From Larkinella rosea (GTDB lineage: Bacteria; Bacteroidota; Bacteroidia; Cytophagales; Spirosomataceae): a stretch of DNA of 64,000 bases. Of this stretch, positions 52,191 through 61,800 are shown one piece after another. Every line of letters begins with the position of its first letter. Position 1 is the first letter of the stretch. The DNA lies in assembly GCF_003858635.1 (NCBI RefSeq), contig NZ_RQJO01000011.1:186001-250000 (forward strand). Direction: 5' to 3'. The notes beneath the pieces were generated by a model. The model did no database searches. It saw only the letters and a list, made by a program, of their open reading frames with translations, and was not told the origin of the DNA. Position numbers and translations under genes: made by a program.

Positions 52191-52505
52191 TCAATTCGAC
52201 CGCAGCCGAAAAACCGCTCCGTTGATCGTTTCATCGATTCGCAACTGACACGCCAGCCGACTGTCGGCATCGGCATCGGGCAGCGTGTCCAGCAAATCAC
52301 CTTCGGCATCGTTGATCGGGGGCAATGCGTCGGCACCTTCCAGCACCGCAACGTGGCAGGTGGCGCACAACGCCATGCCTCCGCAGGTTGCCAGGATGGG
52401 ATATTCGGAGGCTTTCAACACTTCCATCAGGCTCAGGCTGATGCCTTCCGGAATTTCAATCGGCTGCCGGTCGCCGGTTTGGTCTTCAATTGTGAGGTGG
52501 ATCAT
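52191..52505 (-). CDS. [2Fe-2S] ferredoxin, adrenodoxin type
   Basis: 104 residues. The four cluster ligands are clear: Cys-X5-Cys-X2-Cys in ATCGGMALCATCHVAV, then RLACQLRI. The acidic stretch NDAEGDLLDTLPDADAD between them matches the binding face for reductases in adrenodoxin-like ferredoxins. It carries single electrons in the cytoplasm. The ferredoxin reductase gene is directly upstream on the same strand (90 bp), so the two make a NADPH-reductase-ferredoxin chain, maybe for Fe-S cluster assembly or an oxygenase. Confidence 0.95.
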   Translation of the reverse strand: MIHLTIEDQTGDRQPIEIPEGISLSLMEVLKASEYPILATCGGMALCATCHVAVLEGADALPPINDAEGDLLDTLPDADADSRLACQLRIDETINGAVFRLRSN

Positions 52506-52507
52506 GG

Positions 52508-52597
52508 GGGAGAAGTGAGAGGTTAGATGGGAGACAAGTGACTAAAAACCGCATTGGCTGTATGTCTTTATTCTCTTGTCTCGCATCTCTTGTCTGT
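52508..52597. repeat. Imperfect inverted repeat between reductase and ferredoxin genes
   Basis: AGATGGGAGACAAGTGACTAAAAAC and the reverse complement of the right side, AGATGCGAGACAAGAGAATAAAGAC, match at about 20 of 25 positions. Short units GAGACAAG recur. It takes up the whole spacer of two codirectional genes and could lower readthrough into the ferredoxin gene. Confidence 0.6.
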
Positions 52598-53601
52598 TAA
52601 AAAACTGGAATTCCGTTGACGGTCGTGTATTTGAAACTTAATTTCTGGCTTGGATAGACGTATTTGAACGCGCTCTGGCACATCAGGGCGGCTTCGTGAA
52701 AACCGCACAGAATCAGTTTCAGCTTGCCGGGATACGTGTTGATATCGCCGATGGCGTATAGGCGTTCTACGTTCGTGGAATAGTCGGTCGTATCGACCTC
52801 AATCGCCGACTTGTCGATCTGGAGTCCCCAGTCGGCGATGGGTCCGAGTTTGGGCGTCAGGCCGAACAGCGGAATCAGGTGGTCGGTGGCCAGGTTCGTC
52901 ACGGTTTTGTCTTTGGCCGTAATCGCAATTTCCTGCAAATGCCCGTTGCCGGAAACCCGGCTGATGTTCGATTGCAGAATCAGGTTGATCCGGCCTTCGT
53001 TGGCCAGTTCGAACACTTTTTCGGCGGAATCGGGCGCGCCCCGGAAACTGTCACTGCGGTGAATCAGCGTCACTTCTTTGGCAATGTTGGCCAGAAAAAC
53101 CGTCCAGTCGAGGGCCGAATCGCCCCCGCCCGCCAGCACCACCCGGCGGTCGCGCAGCAGTTCCGGATTTTTGATCATGTATGCAACGCCTTTGCCTTCA
53201 AAGGCTTCCAGTCCTTCAATTTCCGGCTTTCGGGGTTCGAAACAACCGAGTCCGCCCGCAATCACCACCACCTGGCAATGCACGACGGTTTGCTCGTTGG
53301 TCGTGATGTAAAACGAGCCATCGGCCTGGCGCTCAAGGTTTTCCACGCGCTCGCCCAGCGTGAACGTCGGATGAAACGGCGCAATCTGTTCCATCAGATT
53401 ATCCACCAGTTCCTGCGCATTGACGGCCGGAAAACCGGGAATGTCATAAATCGGCTTCTGCGGGTAAATCTCGGATAACTGGCCGCCCACCTGCGGCAGC
53501 GCGTCGATCAGATGACAACGCATCTTTAATAAACCGGCTTCAAAAACGGCAAACAGCCCAACGGGGCCTGCGCCAATAATGCCTATATCTGTCGTGATCA
53601 T
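52597..53601 (-). CDS. Ferredoxin--NADP(+) reductase, thioredoxin-reductase type
   Basis: 334 residues from the ATG at 53601 (MITTDIGIIGAGPVG); an upstream ATG adds 16 unlikely residues. FAD-binding GAGPVGLFAVFEAG, the PQVGGQLSEIYPQKPIYDIPGFP segment, NADP-binding AGGGDSALDW, and YAIGDINTYPGKLKLILCGFHEAAL near the C-terminus are typical of the YumC-type ferredoxin/flavodoxin reductases. There is no CxxC, as expected for this subgroup. The ferredoxin gene follows. It passes electrons from NADPH to that ferredoxin. Confidence 0.94.
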   Translation of the reverse strand: MITTDIGIIGAGPVGLFAVFEAGLLKMRCHLIDALPQVGGQLSEIYPQKPIYDIPGFPAVNAQELVDNLMEQIAPFHPTFTLGERVENLERQADGSFYITTNEQTVVHCQVVVIAGGLGCFEPRKPEIEGLEAFEGKGVAYMIKNPELLRDRRVVLAGGGDSALDWTVFLANIAKEVTLIHRSDSFRGAPDSAEKVFELANEGRINLILQSNISRVSGNGHLQEIAITAKDKTVTNLATDHLIPLFGLTPKLGPIADWGLQIDKSAIEVDTTDYSTNVERLYAIGDINTYPGKLKLILCGFHEAALMCQSAFKYVYPSQKLSFKYTTVNGIPVF

Positions 53602-53881
53602 GGTTTGGTCTTCGTGGTTGGTAAGCCGCTCTTTGAACAGCCGCTGCAAAGGTAGCCGCCAAAACCGCTAAAGGTCATAACAAAAGGTATGATAAATCAG
53701 AATATGGTATAAGAACAAGGAATAGTTGGGCGATTCTTTATATGGATTGAGTAAGTGGTCATGTGTTGACGTATAAAGCCTCTTTTTTGTCGGAAAATGC
53801 GACAGACCGAACCGCCGGAATGCTCCAATTTTGTACCCATAGTTGAACGCTATCTATACACACAGTAAACAACAGCAAATC

Positions 53882-55414
53882 ATGAAAAATCGAATTCCTG
53901 TCGCGATTCAGTTCGCGAAAAATCCTGCCTGGGTAACGACCATATTGACCAAGCGCGCCTTTGCCATTCTTCTTTCGGCTACTTTTCTGGTCGCAGGTTG
54001 TAAAAAAGACGATGTAGATCCCGCACCGAATCCTCCGGTCAATACGCTGACGGCCAATGCCGGTGCCGATCAGGAAGTTCAGGTGGGCGAAACCGTTAAA
54101 CTGGATGGCAGTGCCTCCGTCGACACCAAAGGCGCTCCGCTGACGTATCAATGGACAATTGCTACCAAACCGGCCAAAAGCACGGCGGCTATCACCGCTG
54201 CTACGACGGTCAAACCAACCTTCGTTCCTGATGAAGTCGGTGATTATGAGCTGGAACTGACGGTTTCGAACGCCAACGGAAGCAGCAAGGACAAAGTAAA
54301 AATTGCCGCATCGGTCGCGCAGCCGATTGTGCTCGACAAAAATATCACGGTTAAAACCGTATTGACCGACCGGATTTCCAACCCGGATTATCCGGATTAT
54401 ATCGTTCCAAAAAGCCTGGTTGTAACCAACGAATTGACCATCAACCCCGGCGTGGTGATTGCCTTCGAACGGGATACGCGGCTGGATATCAACGATGGCG
54501 GTGGGCTGATCATCGCCAAAGGAACGGCGGATAAGAAAATCCGCTTCATTGGGGTCGAAAAAACCAAAGGTTTCTGGGTCGGTATCATGATCTATTCGGG
54601 CAGCAACGCCAACGTACTGGAAAACATTGAAGTAATGCACGCCGGTAGCCGGACCATCATCAGTTCGACTAAAGCCGGGATGGCCCTGTTCGGTGGTGGA
54701 AAAGCCCAGATTGCGCTGAAAAACAGCCTATTCTCGCAAAACGATGGCTACGGCCTGCTGGTACAGGAAGGGGCCATTCTGCGCGAATTTGAAGCCAATA
54801 CCTTCACCAAAAATACCGAAGCCGGAATTCAGGTTGATCCGGCCAACGTCATCAAACTGGATGCTGCTTCGGCCTTTACGGGAGAAAATGGCCGGAATGT
54901 GGTGGAAGTAAAAGGGTATTATTTACGGGAAGGTGGCGACGTTACCTGGGGCGGTTTCAAAGACAAAACGCCGTACCGTTTGACGGGTGACTTTGCGGTC
55001 GAAACCGGCCTGACGCTGAGTCCCGGTGTGACGATTGAAGGCGCCCGCGACATCGTGATGATGATCAACTCCAAAGGCTACCTGATTGCCAAAGGGACGG
55101 CTACCGACAAAGTAACCTTCACGGGTGCTGACCGGACGGGTGCTACCTGGAAAGGCCTGATGATTTATTCGGTTAACTCACGAAATGTCATCGAAAATGC
55201 AGAAATTAGCAACGGCGGTAGTATTGCGATCGTTTCGGGTAAAAAAGCCAATCTGGCCCTGTACGGCGGCAACCTGTCCATCAAAAATACAACGATCTCG
55301 AATAGTGGCGGTTACGGAATTTTTGTAAGTTACAGTTCGAAACTGAACGCTGATGCCACAACCGCCAACACGTTCAAATCCAACGCCCAGGACAACGTCC
55401 TGTTGGAAAAATAA
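53882..55414 (+). CDS. Surface lipoprotein with PKD-like and parallel beta-helix domains
   Basis: 510 residues from the ATG at 53882. The signal has a long basic n-region and ends in a lipobox (SATFLVAGCKKD). A PKD/Ig-like domain follows (about 55-140, ANAGADQEVQVGETVKLDGSASVD). The rest is a right-handed beta-helix in two homologous halves: LTINPGVVIAFERDTRLDIN...IIAKGTADKKIRFIG and LTLSPGVTIEGARDIVMMIN...LIAKGTATDKVTFTG, both followed by a W.G.MIYS segment and N.ENIE/N.ENAE. No catalytic residues of lyases are recognised. It is likely a cell-surface binding protein. A strong terminator follows. Confidence 0.88.
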   Translation: MKNRIPVAIQFAKNPAWVTTILTKRAFAILLSATFLVAGCKKDDVDPAPNPPVNTLTANAGADQEVQVGETVKLDGSASVDTKGAPLTYQWTIATKPAKSTAAITAATTVKPTFVPDEVGDYELELTVSNANGSSKDKVKIAASVAQPIVLDKNITVKTVLTDRISNPDYPDYIVPKSLVVTNELTINPGVVIAFERDTRLDINDGGGLIIAKGTADKKIRFIGVEKTKGFWVGIMIYSGSNANVLENIEVMHAGSRTIISSTKAGMALFGGGKAQIALKNSLFSQNDGYGLLVQEGAILREFEANTFTKNTEAGIQVDPANVIKLDAASAFTGENGRNVVEVKGYYLREGGDVTWGGFKDKTPYRLTGDFAVETGLTLSPGVTIEGARDIVMMINSKGYLIAKGTATDKVTFTGADRTGATWKGLMIYSVNSRNVIENAEISNGGSIAIVSGKKANLALYGGNLSIKNTTISNSGGYGIFVSYSSKLNADATTANTFKSNAQDNVLLEK

Positions 55415-55455
55415 GCAATAAAGACTTTGAGATTAAGGGTTTAGGGATAATACGT

Positions 55456-55489
55456 ACAGCCCGGTACTGCTAGTGCCGGGCTGTTTTTT
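55456..55489 (+). terminator. Rho-independent terminator after the beta-helix gene
   Basis: ACAGCCCGGTACT and AGTGCCGGGCTGT form a 13-bp stem (one G-T pair) with a GCT loop, followed by TTTTT. It stands between two convergent genes. Confidence 0.92.
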
Positions 55490-55493
55490 GTAT

Positions 55494-56207
55494 TTAAAAC
55501 GAGCTGTCCAGTAACGTTTGAACCAGATGTTTATGGTTTTTTCCGATCGGCAGCTTTTTTCCGTTCTTCAGCGTGATCGTACTTCCTTCGATAAACTGCA
55601 AGAACCGCTTGTTCAGCAGGAAAGATTTATGAATGCGGACAAAAGTGTCGGCCGGCAGTTGACTTTCAAAACTGGTCAGGGTTCGGGGCGTCAGTAAGAA
55701 GCCGGTTTCGCGCCAGACCTTCACGTAATTGCCCAGGCTTTCGAGGTAATAAATCTCATCCAGATGAACCAGAACCTGTTTTTTGTCGGACTTGATGTAC
55801 AATTGGGGCGAAACGGGTGGAACCGCTGACAACGACGCCGGTTTTTGCTGGGAACGCTCCGCCAGTGCCCGGTTGACGGCTTTCAAAAACCGGTCGAAGC
55901 GAAATGGTTTCAGGAGGTAATCGGTTACATCCAGATCGTACCCTTCCAGCGCGTATTCTTCGTAGGCCGATGTAATGATGACCGGCGGTTTTTGAATCAG
56001 CGTTTTTAGCAGTTCCAAGCCGGTTAGCCGGGGCATGCGGATGTCCAGAAATAGCAAATCGACCGGGTTTCGACTCAGAAATTCCAGTGCTTCCGTCGCC
56101 CGGTAACAGTGTCCGCAAATTTCCAGAAAGGGGACTTCTTCGGCGTAGGCCAGAATGACTTCGTGCGCCAGCGGTTCATCGTCAATAATCAGACAACGCA
56201 TTTTCAT
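55494..56207 (-). CDS. LytTR response regulator
   Basis: 237 residues from the ATG at 56207, which overlaps the kinase stop by 4 bp (ATGA); an ATG two codons later is also possible. The receiver has Asp9-Asp10 and the phospho-acceptor Asp55 (LLFLDIRMP), Thr/Ser and Lys (VTDYLLKPF). A Ser/Pro-rich linker joins it to a LytTR DNA-binding domain with YLESLGNYVKV and FVRIHKSFLLNKRF. It pairs with the LytS-type kinase encoded just upstream. The ABC transporter genes transcribed in the opposite direction may be its target. Confidence 0.95.
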   Translation of the reverse strand: MKMRCLIIDDEPLAHEVILAYAEEVPFLEICGHCYRATEALEFLSRNPVDLLFLDIRMPRLTGLELLKTLIQKPPVIITSAYEEYALEGYDLDVTDYLLKPFRFDRFLKAVNRALAERSQQKPASLSAVPPVSPQLYIKSDKKQVLVHLDEIYYLESLGNYVKVWRETGFLLTPRTLTSFESQLPADTFVRIHKSFLLNKRFLQFIEGSTITLKNGKKLPIGKNHKHLVQTLLDSSF

Positions 56208-57703
56208 GAGAACGTCAGCGTTAGGTCGACCCGAAACCGTTGCTCTTCGGCATTGATGAGAAGCTCGTGCCGGTTCGGATACAACAGTTGCAACCGTCTT
56301 TTCAGGTTCTGAAGCCCAATGCCGGTCCGGGAACTTTCCGGCGGCTCCAACGAATTTATACAACGAATATAAAGCTGCCGGGAATCCGATTTGATCATCA
56401 GGTGCAAAAAAGCCGGATCGTGCGCGGGTTCAATGCCGTGTTTGAACGCATTTTCCACCAAAACAATCAGCAGGAGGGGCGGAACAGGCTGTTGGTCGTC
56501 GGCGATTTCCTGGTCAAACCGGATGTCGGCCCGTTGCCGGAGACGAATTTGCTGCAAATAGAGGTAATCCTTGATGTAATCGATTTCCTGCCGGATGGTA
56601 ACCTGTCGTTCCTGCCCTTTGTCAATGACGTAGCGCATCAATTCGGACAGTTTCAGAATGCTTTCCGGTGCCTGATCCGACTTCTGCAGGCTGAGGGCGT
56701 AGAGGTTATTGAGCGTATTGAAAAAGAAATGCGGATTGAGCTGCTGCTTCAACAAATCCAGCTCGGTTTCGGCTTTTTCCTTCTCCAGCGCCACAATCCG
56801 GCTGTTTTGGTTGAACCACTGCAGCGCCAGCACCACCGGCAGGCTCACCAGCATAATCGTCAGAGCCGCAAATGCATTTTCGAGCTGGAACGGATTGCTG
56901 GAGAAAAAACCGCCCAGCCGGTCGTTGACGGGCAGCGCCAGTAACCCCTGAGCTACCAGCGGATACAACAACGCAATCGTCGCCAGCACGCTCAGGGCGT
57001 AAAAAATCAGCCCCTTTTGTTTCAATACGTGCGAAACCAGTAACTGGCTGTTCACGTAAAAAAACAGATAACCGCTTAGGTACATCAGCAGAAATTGCAG
57101 CGTAAAAAACAGAAATGTGCCGAAATGCCGGGCGATTTGGCCGAAATCCAGCACAAAAGCAATCAATAACTGCTCCTTCGTGTCGTAGGTGGGATTGCCC
57201 ATGCTCGAAACCGCCATGGCCGCCAGCGTGACGGAAATCAGCGTTATGCTGGCCATAATGGCTTTTTCCAGCCCAAACTTTTGCAGCCATCTTCGTCGCC
57301 TTACCTGTTTCTGAACGTAGTCGGCGCTTTCCAGCAACAGTTCCAGCAGAAACGCATAAAATCCGGCAATAACAAATAACGAATTGGGTAAGTCGAAGGG
57401 CGTTGTGTAGGCGAAAATTACGGTGCCAAGAGGGAGGTAAACCGCAAAACAGGCCAGCCAACGTTGCCCATAAGCGCGCGTCGAAAGCTGTTGTTTCCAG
57501 ACCGGTTTATACCAGGCAACGACCAGAACCGGCAGAAGTAAAAGGCTGACTGTCAGGAGTGACTGGAGATAGGTGACCCAGGTGGTCGGACGATTGGTCA
57601 GCGAATTGCCAATACTGATCCCGCTCGCCAGCCCGAAAAAAAGCCAGGGTTCCGGATGTCGCAGCAACCGTTCGGGTTTGAAAATGAAGGTGTTCGAAGT
57701 CAT
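56204..57703 (-). CDS. LytS-type membrane histidine kinase
   Basis: 499 residues from the ATG at 57703 (MTSNTFIFKPERLL); an ATG 13 codons earlier is possible. About seven to eight TM helices span residues 20-300, so the sensor part lies in the membrane. The kinase has its His at 325 (LNPHFFFNTLNNLYAL), VENAFKHGIEP and GIGLQNLKRRL. The start of its partner regulator overlaps its stop. The start region is 200 bp away from the divergent ABC transporter operon. Confidence 0.93.
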   Translation of the reverse strand: MTSNTFIFKPERLLRHPEPWLFFGLASGISIGNSLTNRPTTWVTYLQSLLTVSLLLLPVLVVAWYKPVWKQQLSTRAYGQRWLACFAVYLPLGTVIFAYTTPFDLPNSLFVIAGFYAFLLELLLESADYVQKQVRRRRWLQKFGLEKAIMASITLISVTLAAMAVSSMGNPTYDTKEQLLIAFVLDFGQIARHFGTFLFFTLQFLLMYLSGYLFFYVNSQLLVSHVLKQKGLIFYALSVLATIALLYPLVAQGLLALPVNDRLGGFFSSNPFQLENAFAALTIMLVSLPVVLALQWFNQNSRIVALEKEKAETELDLLKQQLNPHFFFNTLNNLYALSLQKSDQAPESILKLSELMRYVIDKGQERQVTIRQEIDYIKDYLYLQQIRLRQRADIRFDQEIADDQQPVPPLLLIVLVENAFKHGIEPAHDPAFLHLMIKSDSRQLYIRCINSLEPPESSRTGIGLQNLKRRLQLLYPNRHELLINAEEQRFRVDLTLTFS

Positions 57704-57903
57704 TGAAAGGGTTAAGAAAGAGGGCGGTCGCGACATCCGCAAATCAAAATGACGAACGGATCGAAGTCCGTGACCAACGTCGCCGAATTTCTGAAATCAG
57801 CCCGGTCGCGTCGTTCGTCACGATCGTCAGTTCGTTGCTCATTTAAACCCGCCGATTCATTTACCAGGCACTACTTTTCGACTCATTTTCATCCGACAAC
57901 GCC

Positions 57904-58791
57904 ATGAACACGAGTCGATTGCAACTAAAACAGGTCAGCAAACAGTACGCCAACGGTGTCAAGGCGCTGGATGCGGTTTCGCTGGACATTCCGAACGGGT
58001 TATTTGGCTTGTTAGGCCCGAACGGCGCCGGGAAATCGTCGTTGATGCGAACCCTGGCGACGCTGCAACAACCCGACGCCGGAACGGTTTTGTTCGATGG
58101 CCTTGACATTCACCAGCATCCGCAGCAAGTAAGGAGCCAGCTGGGCTACCTGCCGCAGGATTTTGGCGTGTACCCCAACATTTCCGCACGAGAACTACTT
58201 GACCACCTGGCCATTCTGAAAGGACTGCTGAACAAAGCCGAACGGCGCGAACAGGTCGATGCGCTGCTGCAACAAACCCATCTCTATGCCGTTCGAAAAC
58301 GCGCGGTGAGCACATTTTCGGGCGGGATGCAGCAACGGTTTGGCATTGCGCAGGCTTTGCTGGGAAACCCCCAGTTGATCATCGTTGACGAACCGACGGC
58401 TGGGCTCGATCCCGAAGAACGAAATCATTTCCACGATTTGCTGAGCGAAATCGGGGAAGAAGTCGTCATCATTCTTTCCACGCACCTTGTCGAAGATGTG
58501 TACGAATTGTGTCCGCAACTGGCGGTGATGGCTGCGGGAAAAATCATTGCCCAGGGCAGTCCAACGCAGTTGACGGCAGCTTTGCAGGGTCGGGTCTGGA
58601 GTAAAACGATTGAAAAACAAACGTTGGCCGCCTACCAGTCGGCCTATACGGTTTTATCGACCCGGTTATTTTCGGGTAAAAAACAGGTGCTGGTACTTGC
58701 CGATGCGTGTCCCGAACCCGGTTTTGAACCCTTTTATCCGGGGCTGGAAGAGGTTTATTTTTCGGTCTTGATGGAAACCAAACGAGCATAA
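57904..58791 (+). CDS. ABC transporter ATP-binding protein
   Basis: 295 residues. Walker A at 38-45 (GPNGAGKS), Q-loop GYLPQDFGVYPN, signature STFSGGMQQRFGIAQ, Walker B LIIVDEPTAGLDP and the H-loop STHLVEDV are complete. The C-terminal 80 residues form an extra domain of the type seen with ABC-2 exporters. The permease-peptidase gene follows after 11 bp, so both make one transporter. Upstream is a 200-bp divergent region shared with the LytS/LytTR pair; it holds a weak 9-bp inverted repeat TGACGAACG/CGTTCGTCA (57750-57758 and 57812-57820). Confidence 0.95.
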   Translation: MNTSRLQLKQVSKQYANGVKALDAVSLDIPNGLFGLLGPNGAGKSSLMRTLATLQQPDAGTVLFDGLDIHQHPQQVRSQLGYLPQDFGVYPNISARELLDHLAILKGLLNKAERREQVDALLQQTHLYAVRKRAVSTFSGGMQQRFGIAQALLGNPQLIIVDEPTAGLDPEERNHFHDLLSEIGEEVVIILSTHLVEDVYELCPQLAVMAAGKIIAQGSPTQLTAALQGRVWSKTIEKQTLAAYQSAYTVLSTRLFSGKKQVLVLADACPEPGFEPFYPGLEEVYFSVLMETKRA

Positions 58792-58802
58792 AAAGCGACA
58801 TT

Positions 58803-61800
58803 ATGTTACCCTTGCTACTTCGCTTCGAAAGCCGCTACCACAGCCGCCAACTCTCCCTTCGAGCCGCATCACTGCTTTTTTTTCTCTTTGGAATGCTTTG
58901 CGTGCAGGGCGGTTTCGGGGGCGATGCGGTCTACACCAATGCGCCGTACGTGATCAGCGTGCTGGTCGGTCTGCTGTCGCTGTTCTCGATTCTGGTCAGC
59001 ACCCTGCTTTGCGCCAACGTCGTGCTGCGCGACACTACCTACCGGATGGATGCGCTCGTCGGAACCAGTTCCGTACAGCGGTTTTCGTACTTCATTTCCC
59101 GGTTTTTCGGCTTGTTTGGAGCGGTTTTTAGCTTACTGGTGCTGGCGGTTGCGGGCCTGCTGGCGGGCAGTTTTCTGGCTGATCCGGTTCGGCAGGGGCC
59201 GTTTCACCTGACTCACTACCTTTGGCCGCTGCTGGTTTTCGGGTTGCCCAATCTGTTTTTTGCCGTGAGTTTGATTTTTACCACGGCCCTCCTCAGCCGG
59301 AGCGCGCGGGCGGTTTACGTGATGGGCGTGTTGTTGTATGTCTTGTATCTGCTCGGTTCCGTCCTGGGCGATTCACCGTTGATGGCCGGTTCAACCATCC
59401 GCGACCAGCCGGGTTGGTTGCCGTTCCTGATTGATCCGTTCGGTCTGGCTCCGCTTTTTCAGGAAACCCGTTTTTGGTCGGTGGGCCAGCGCAACCACCA
59501 GCTTTTTCCGGTTGGCATTTTGTTCGGAATAAACCGGTTTTTGTGGAGCGGAATATCCCTGCTCGTACTGCTGATCGGATACCGCCGGTTTTCGTTCGGC
59601 GAACCGCAACCATTCCGGTCGAAAAAAGTAAAACCGGAGCCTCTTGCCGGAAACCCGATCCCGTACCGCCGGTTTCGGGTAACGACCGGAAGCCTATGGC
59701 ATACCTGGACGGCGTTGCTATCCCAATGGAAACAGGAATCGAAGGCGGTTTTTGGACAATTTCCGGTTTGGATAATGCTCGTTTTGTGGGTGTTTCTGAT
59801 GGGGATGGAGGTGAAAGACAACGTGCGCTACGGCTGGTTCGGGATGGTGACTTATCCGGACACGGGTATAATTGTCGAGTATCTTCGCTCGATCCGGCCC
59901 GCGATGCTGCTGATCATTTTCTGGAGTGCCGAACTGGTCTGGCGCGAACGATCGGCGCAACGACAAACCCTGATCGGCAGTGCATCGGTTCATCCGGTGG
60001 TTTTTGTTGGGGCAAAACTGGGTGCGCTGGCTTTGTTAGTTGTGCTGATTATCAGCTTGAATATCGGTATTGGATTGGTTTTTCAGTGGACGTTGGGGTA
60101 TTTTCCTGCCGAATGGCTGGTTTATCTTTCGCTCTATTACTACAGCGGGCTGCCCTTGTTCCTATTCGCGGTGCTGGTGGTGTTGATCCAGACGGTAAGC
60201 TCCAATAAATACCTGGGCATGTTGCTTTCGATGGTGGTTGCGGGTGTGTTGGTCTTCAGTCGGCGGTTGGGTCTGGAACATTACCTGCTGCGGTATGCCG
60301 TTGTGCCGGAATTGAATTATTCGTCGATGAATGGGTTCGGTCATTATGCGTCCGCTTTCGATGGGTACATGATTTACTGGTCATGCTGTGCGGTTTTACT
60401 GGGATTATTGGCTGCCGGTTTCTGGCCAACCCGTTTGCAACTCAGCCCGTGGCAGCGCGTCAAAGCGGTGGGTCGGCAATGGGGAAAAACCGGCCGGTGG
60501 GTGTTTGCGGGCTTTGCTCTGCTCTGGATTCTGGTGGGCGGAATGATTTTTTACCAGACTAATGTCATCGGCACGTATCGCAGCAAAACCGCCTGGCAGG
60601 ACTGGCAAATTCAGTATGAAAAGAAATACAAACGGTTGGAGTCGTTCGATCAGCCGGTTATTACGGCGGTGAAATTGCAGGTGGACATTTTGCCGGAAAA
60701 CCGTCGCTACCGCGTGAAAGGCATGTATCGGCTTCAGAATAAATCAGCGGTTCCCATCAACCAGATCTGGCTGGGGGTTGATCCGGACGTGTCGACGGTG
60801 CAACTGGAAGTGGCTGGTTTTCAGACCCAAATGCATGATCCGGTTTTTAACCAGTATCGGTTTGATTTGAAAAAACCGCTGTTGCCGGGCGCGACGCTGA
60901 CGTTGCGGTTTTCGGAAGAGATTGTACGGACCGGTTCTATGCCGTTCAACTCCGAAAATTCGGTGGTCGAAAACGGTTCGTACATCGAACTGGACAAATA
61001 TGTGCCTTTTCCGGGCTACAACGCCCGGCTGGAAGTGGAAGATGAAACGGTTCGCAGAAAAGCGGGTTTGGGAAAACCGACGATTGTGAAACCCACGACC
61101 GATTTCCACCGGATTGATCTGGAAACCACCGTTTCGACAGCGGCCGATCAGCAGGTCGTGACGGTGGGAACGCTCCAAAAATCGTGGATACGCGGTAATC
61201 GACGCTATTTTCACTATCAAACGAGCCAGCCCGTTGCGTTTCAGTTTGCCCTGAGCTCGGCGCGGTATGCGGAATTGAAAGAAGTGTATAAAGGTGTTAC
61301 GTTGCGGATTTATTACCATTCGGGGCAAACTGCCAACGTTCCGGTGATGATGCAGGCCCTGAAAGATGCGCTGGATTATGGCAACCGGCAGTTTGGTCGC
61401 TACCCATTCCCGCAATTGACGCTGGCCGAAATACCGCAGTACAAGGGCTCGGCCACGGCCTATCCGGGAGTGATTTTCAGCAGGGAACGTCTCAATTTCC
61501 GGATCGATGTCCGGGACCCGAAACGAGTCAATTATGCCTATGCAACGGCAGCGCACGAAGTGGCGCATCAGTGGTGGGCGCTTCAGTTGAAGCCCGTCGA
61601 TGGGCCTGGTTATCAATTATTGACGGAATCACTGGCGAAATATTCGGAAGCGATGATTTTGCAAAAACGGTACGGGAAAAGGCAGATGCGACCGTATTTT
61701 CTGGGTGATAAAAACTTCTATTTCGTGTTCCGGAACGAGTCGAAAACCGAGTTGCCGCTGGTGGTGACGGAGAATCAGAATTTTGCCAGTTACCAGAAAG

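Noticed and set aside
53759-54640. 293-codon frame antisense to the beta-helix lipoprotein
   Set aside because: The sense frame has a lipobox, PKD motif and beta-helix repeats; the antisense frame has no family features.
57756-57771. ACGGA-TCGAAG-TCCGT as a fourth copy of the GTACCC repeat family
   Set aside because: Only five-base arms and no GTACCC end; too little to assign.
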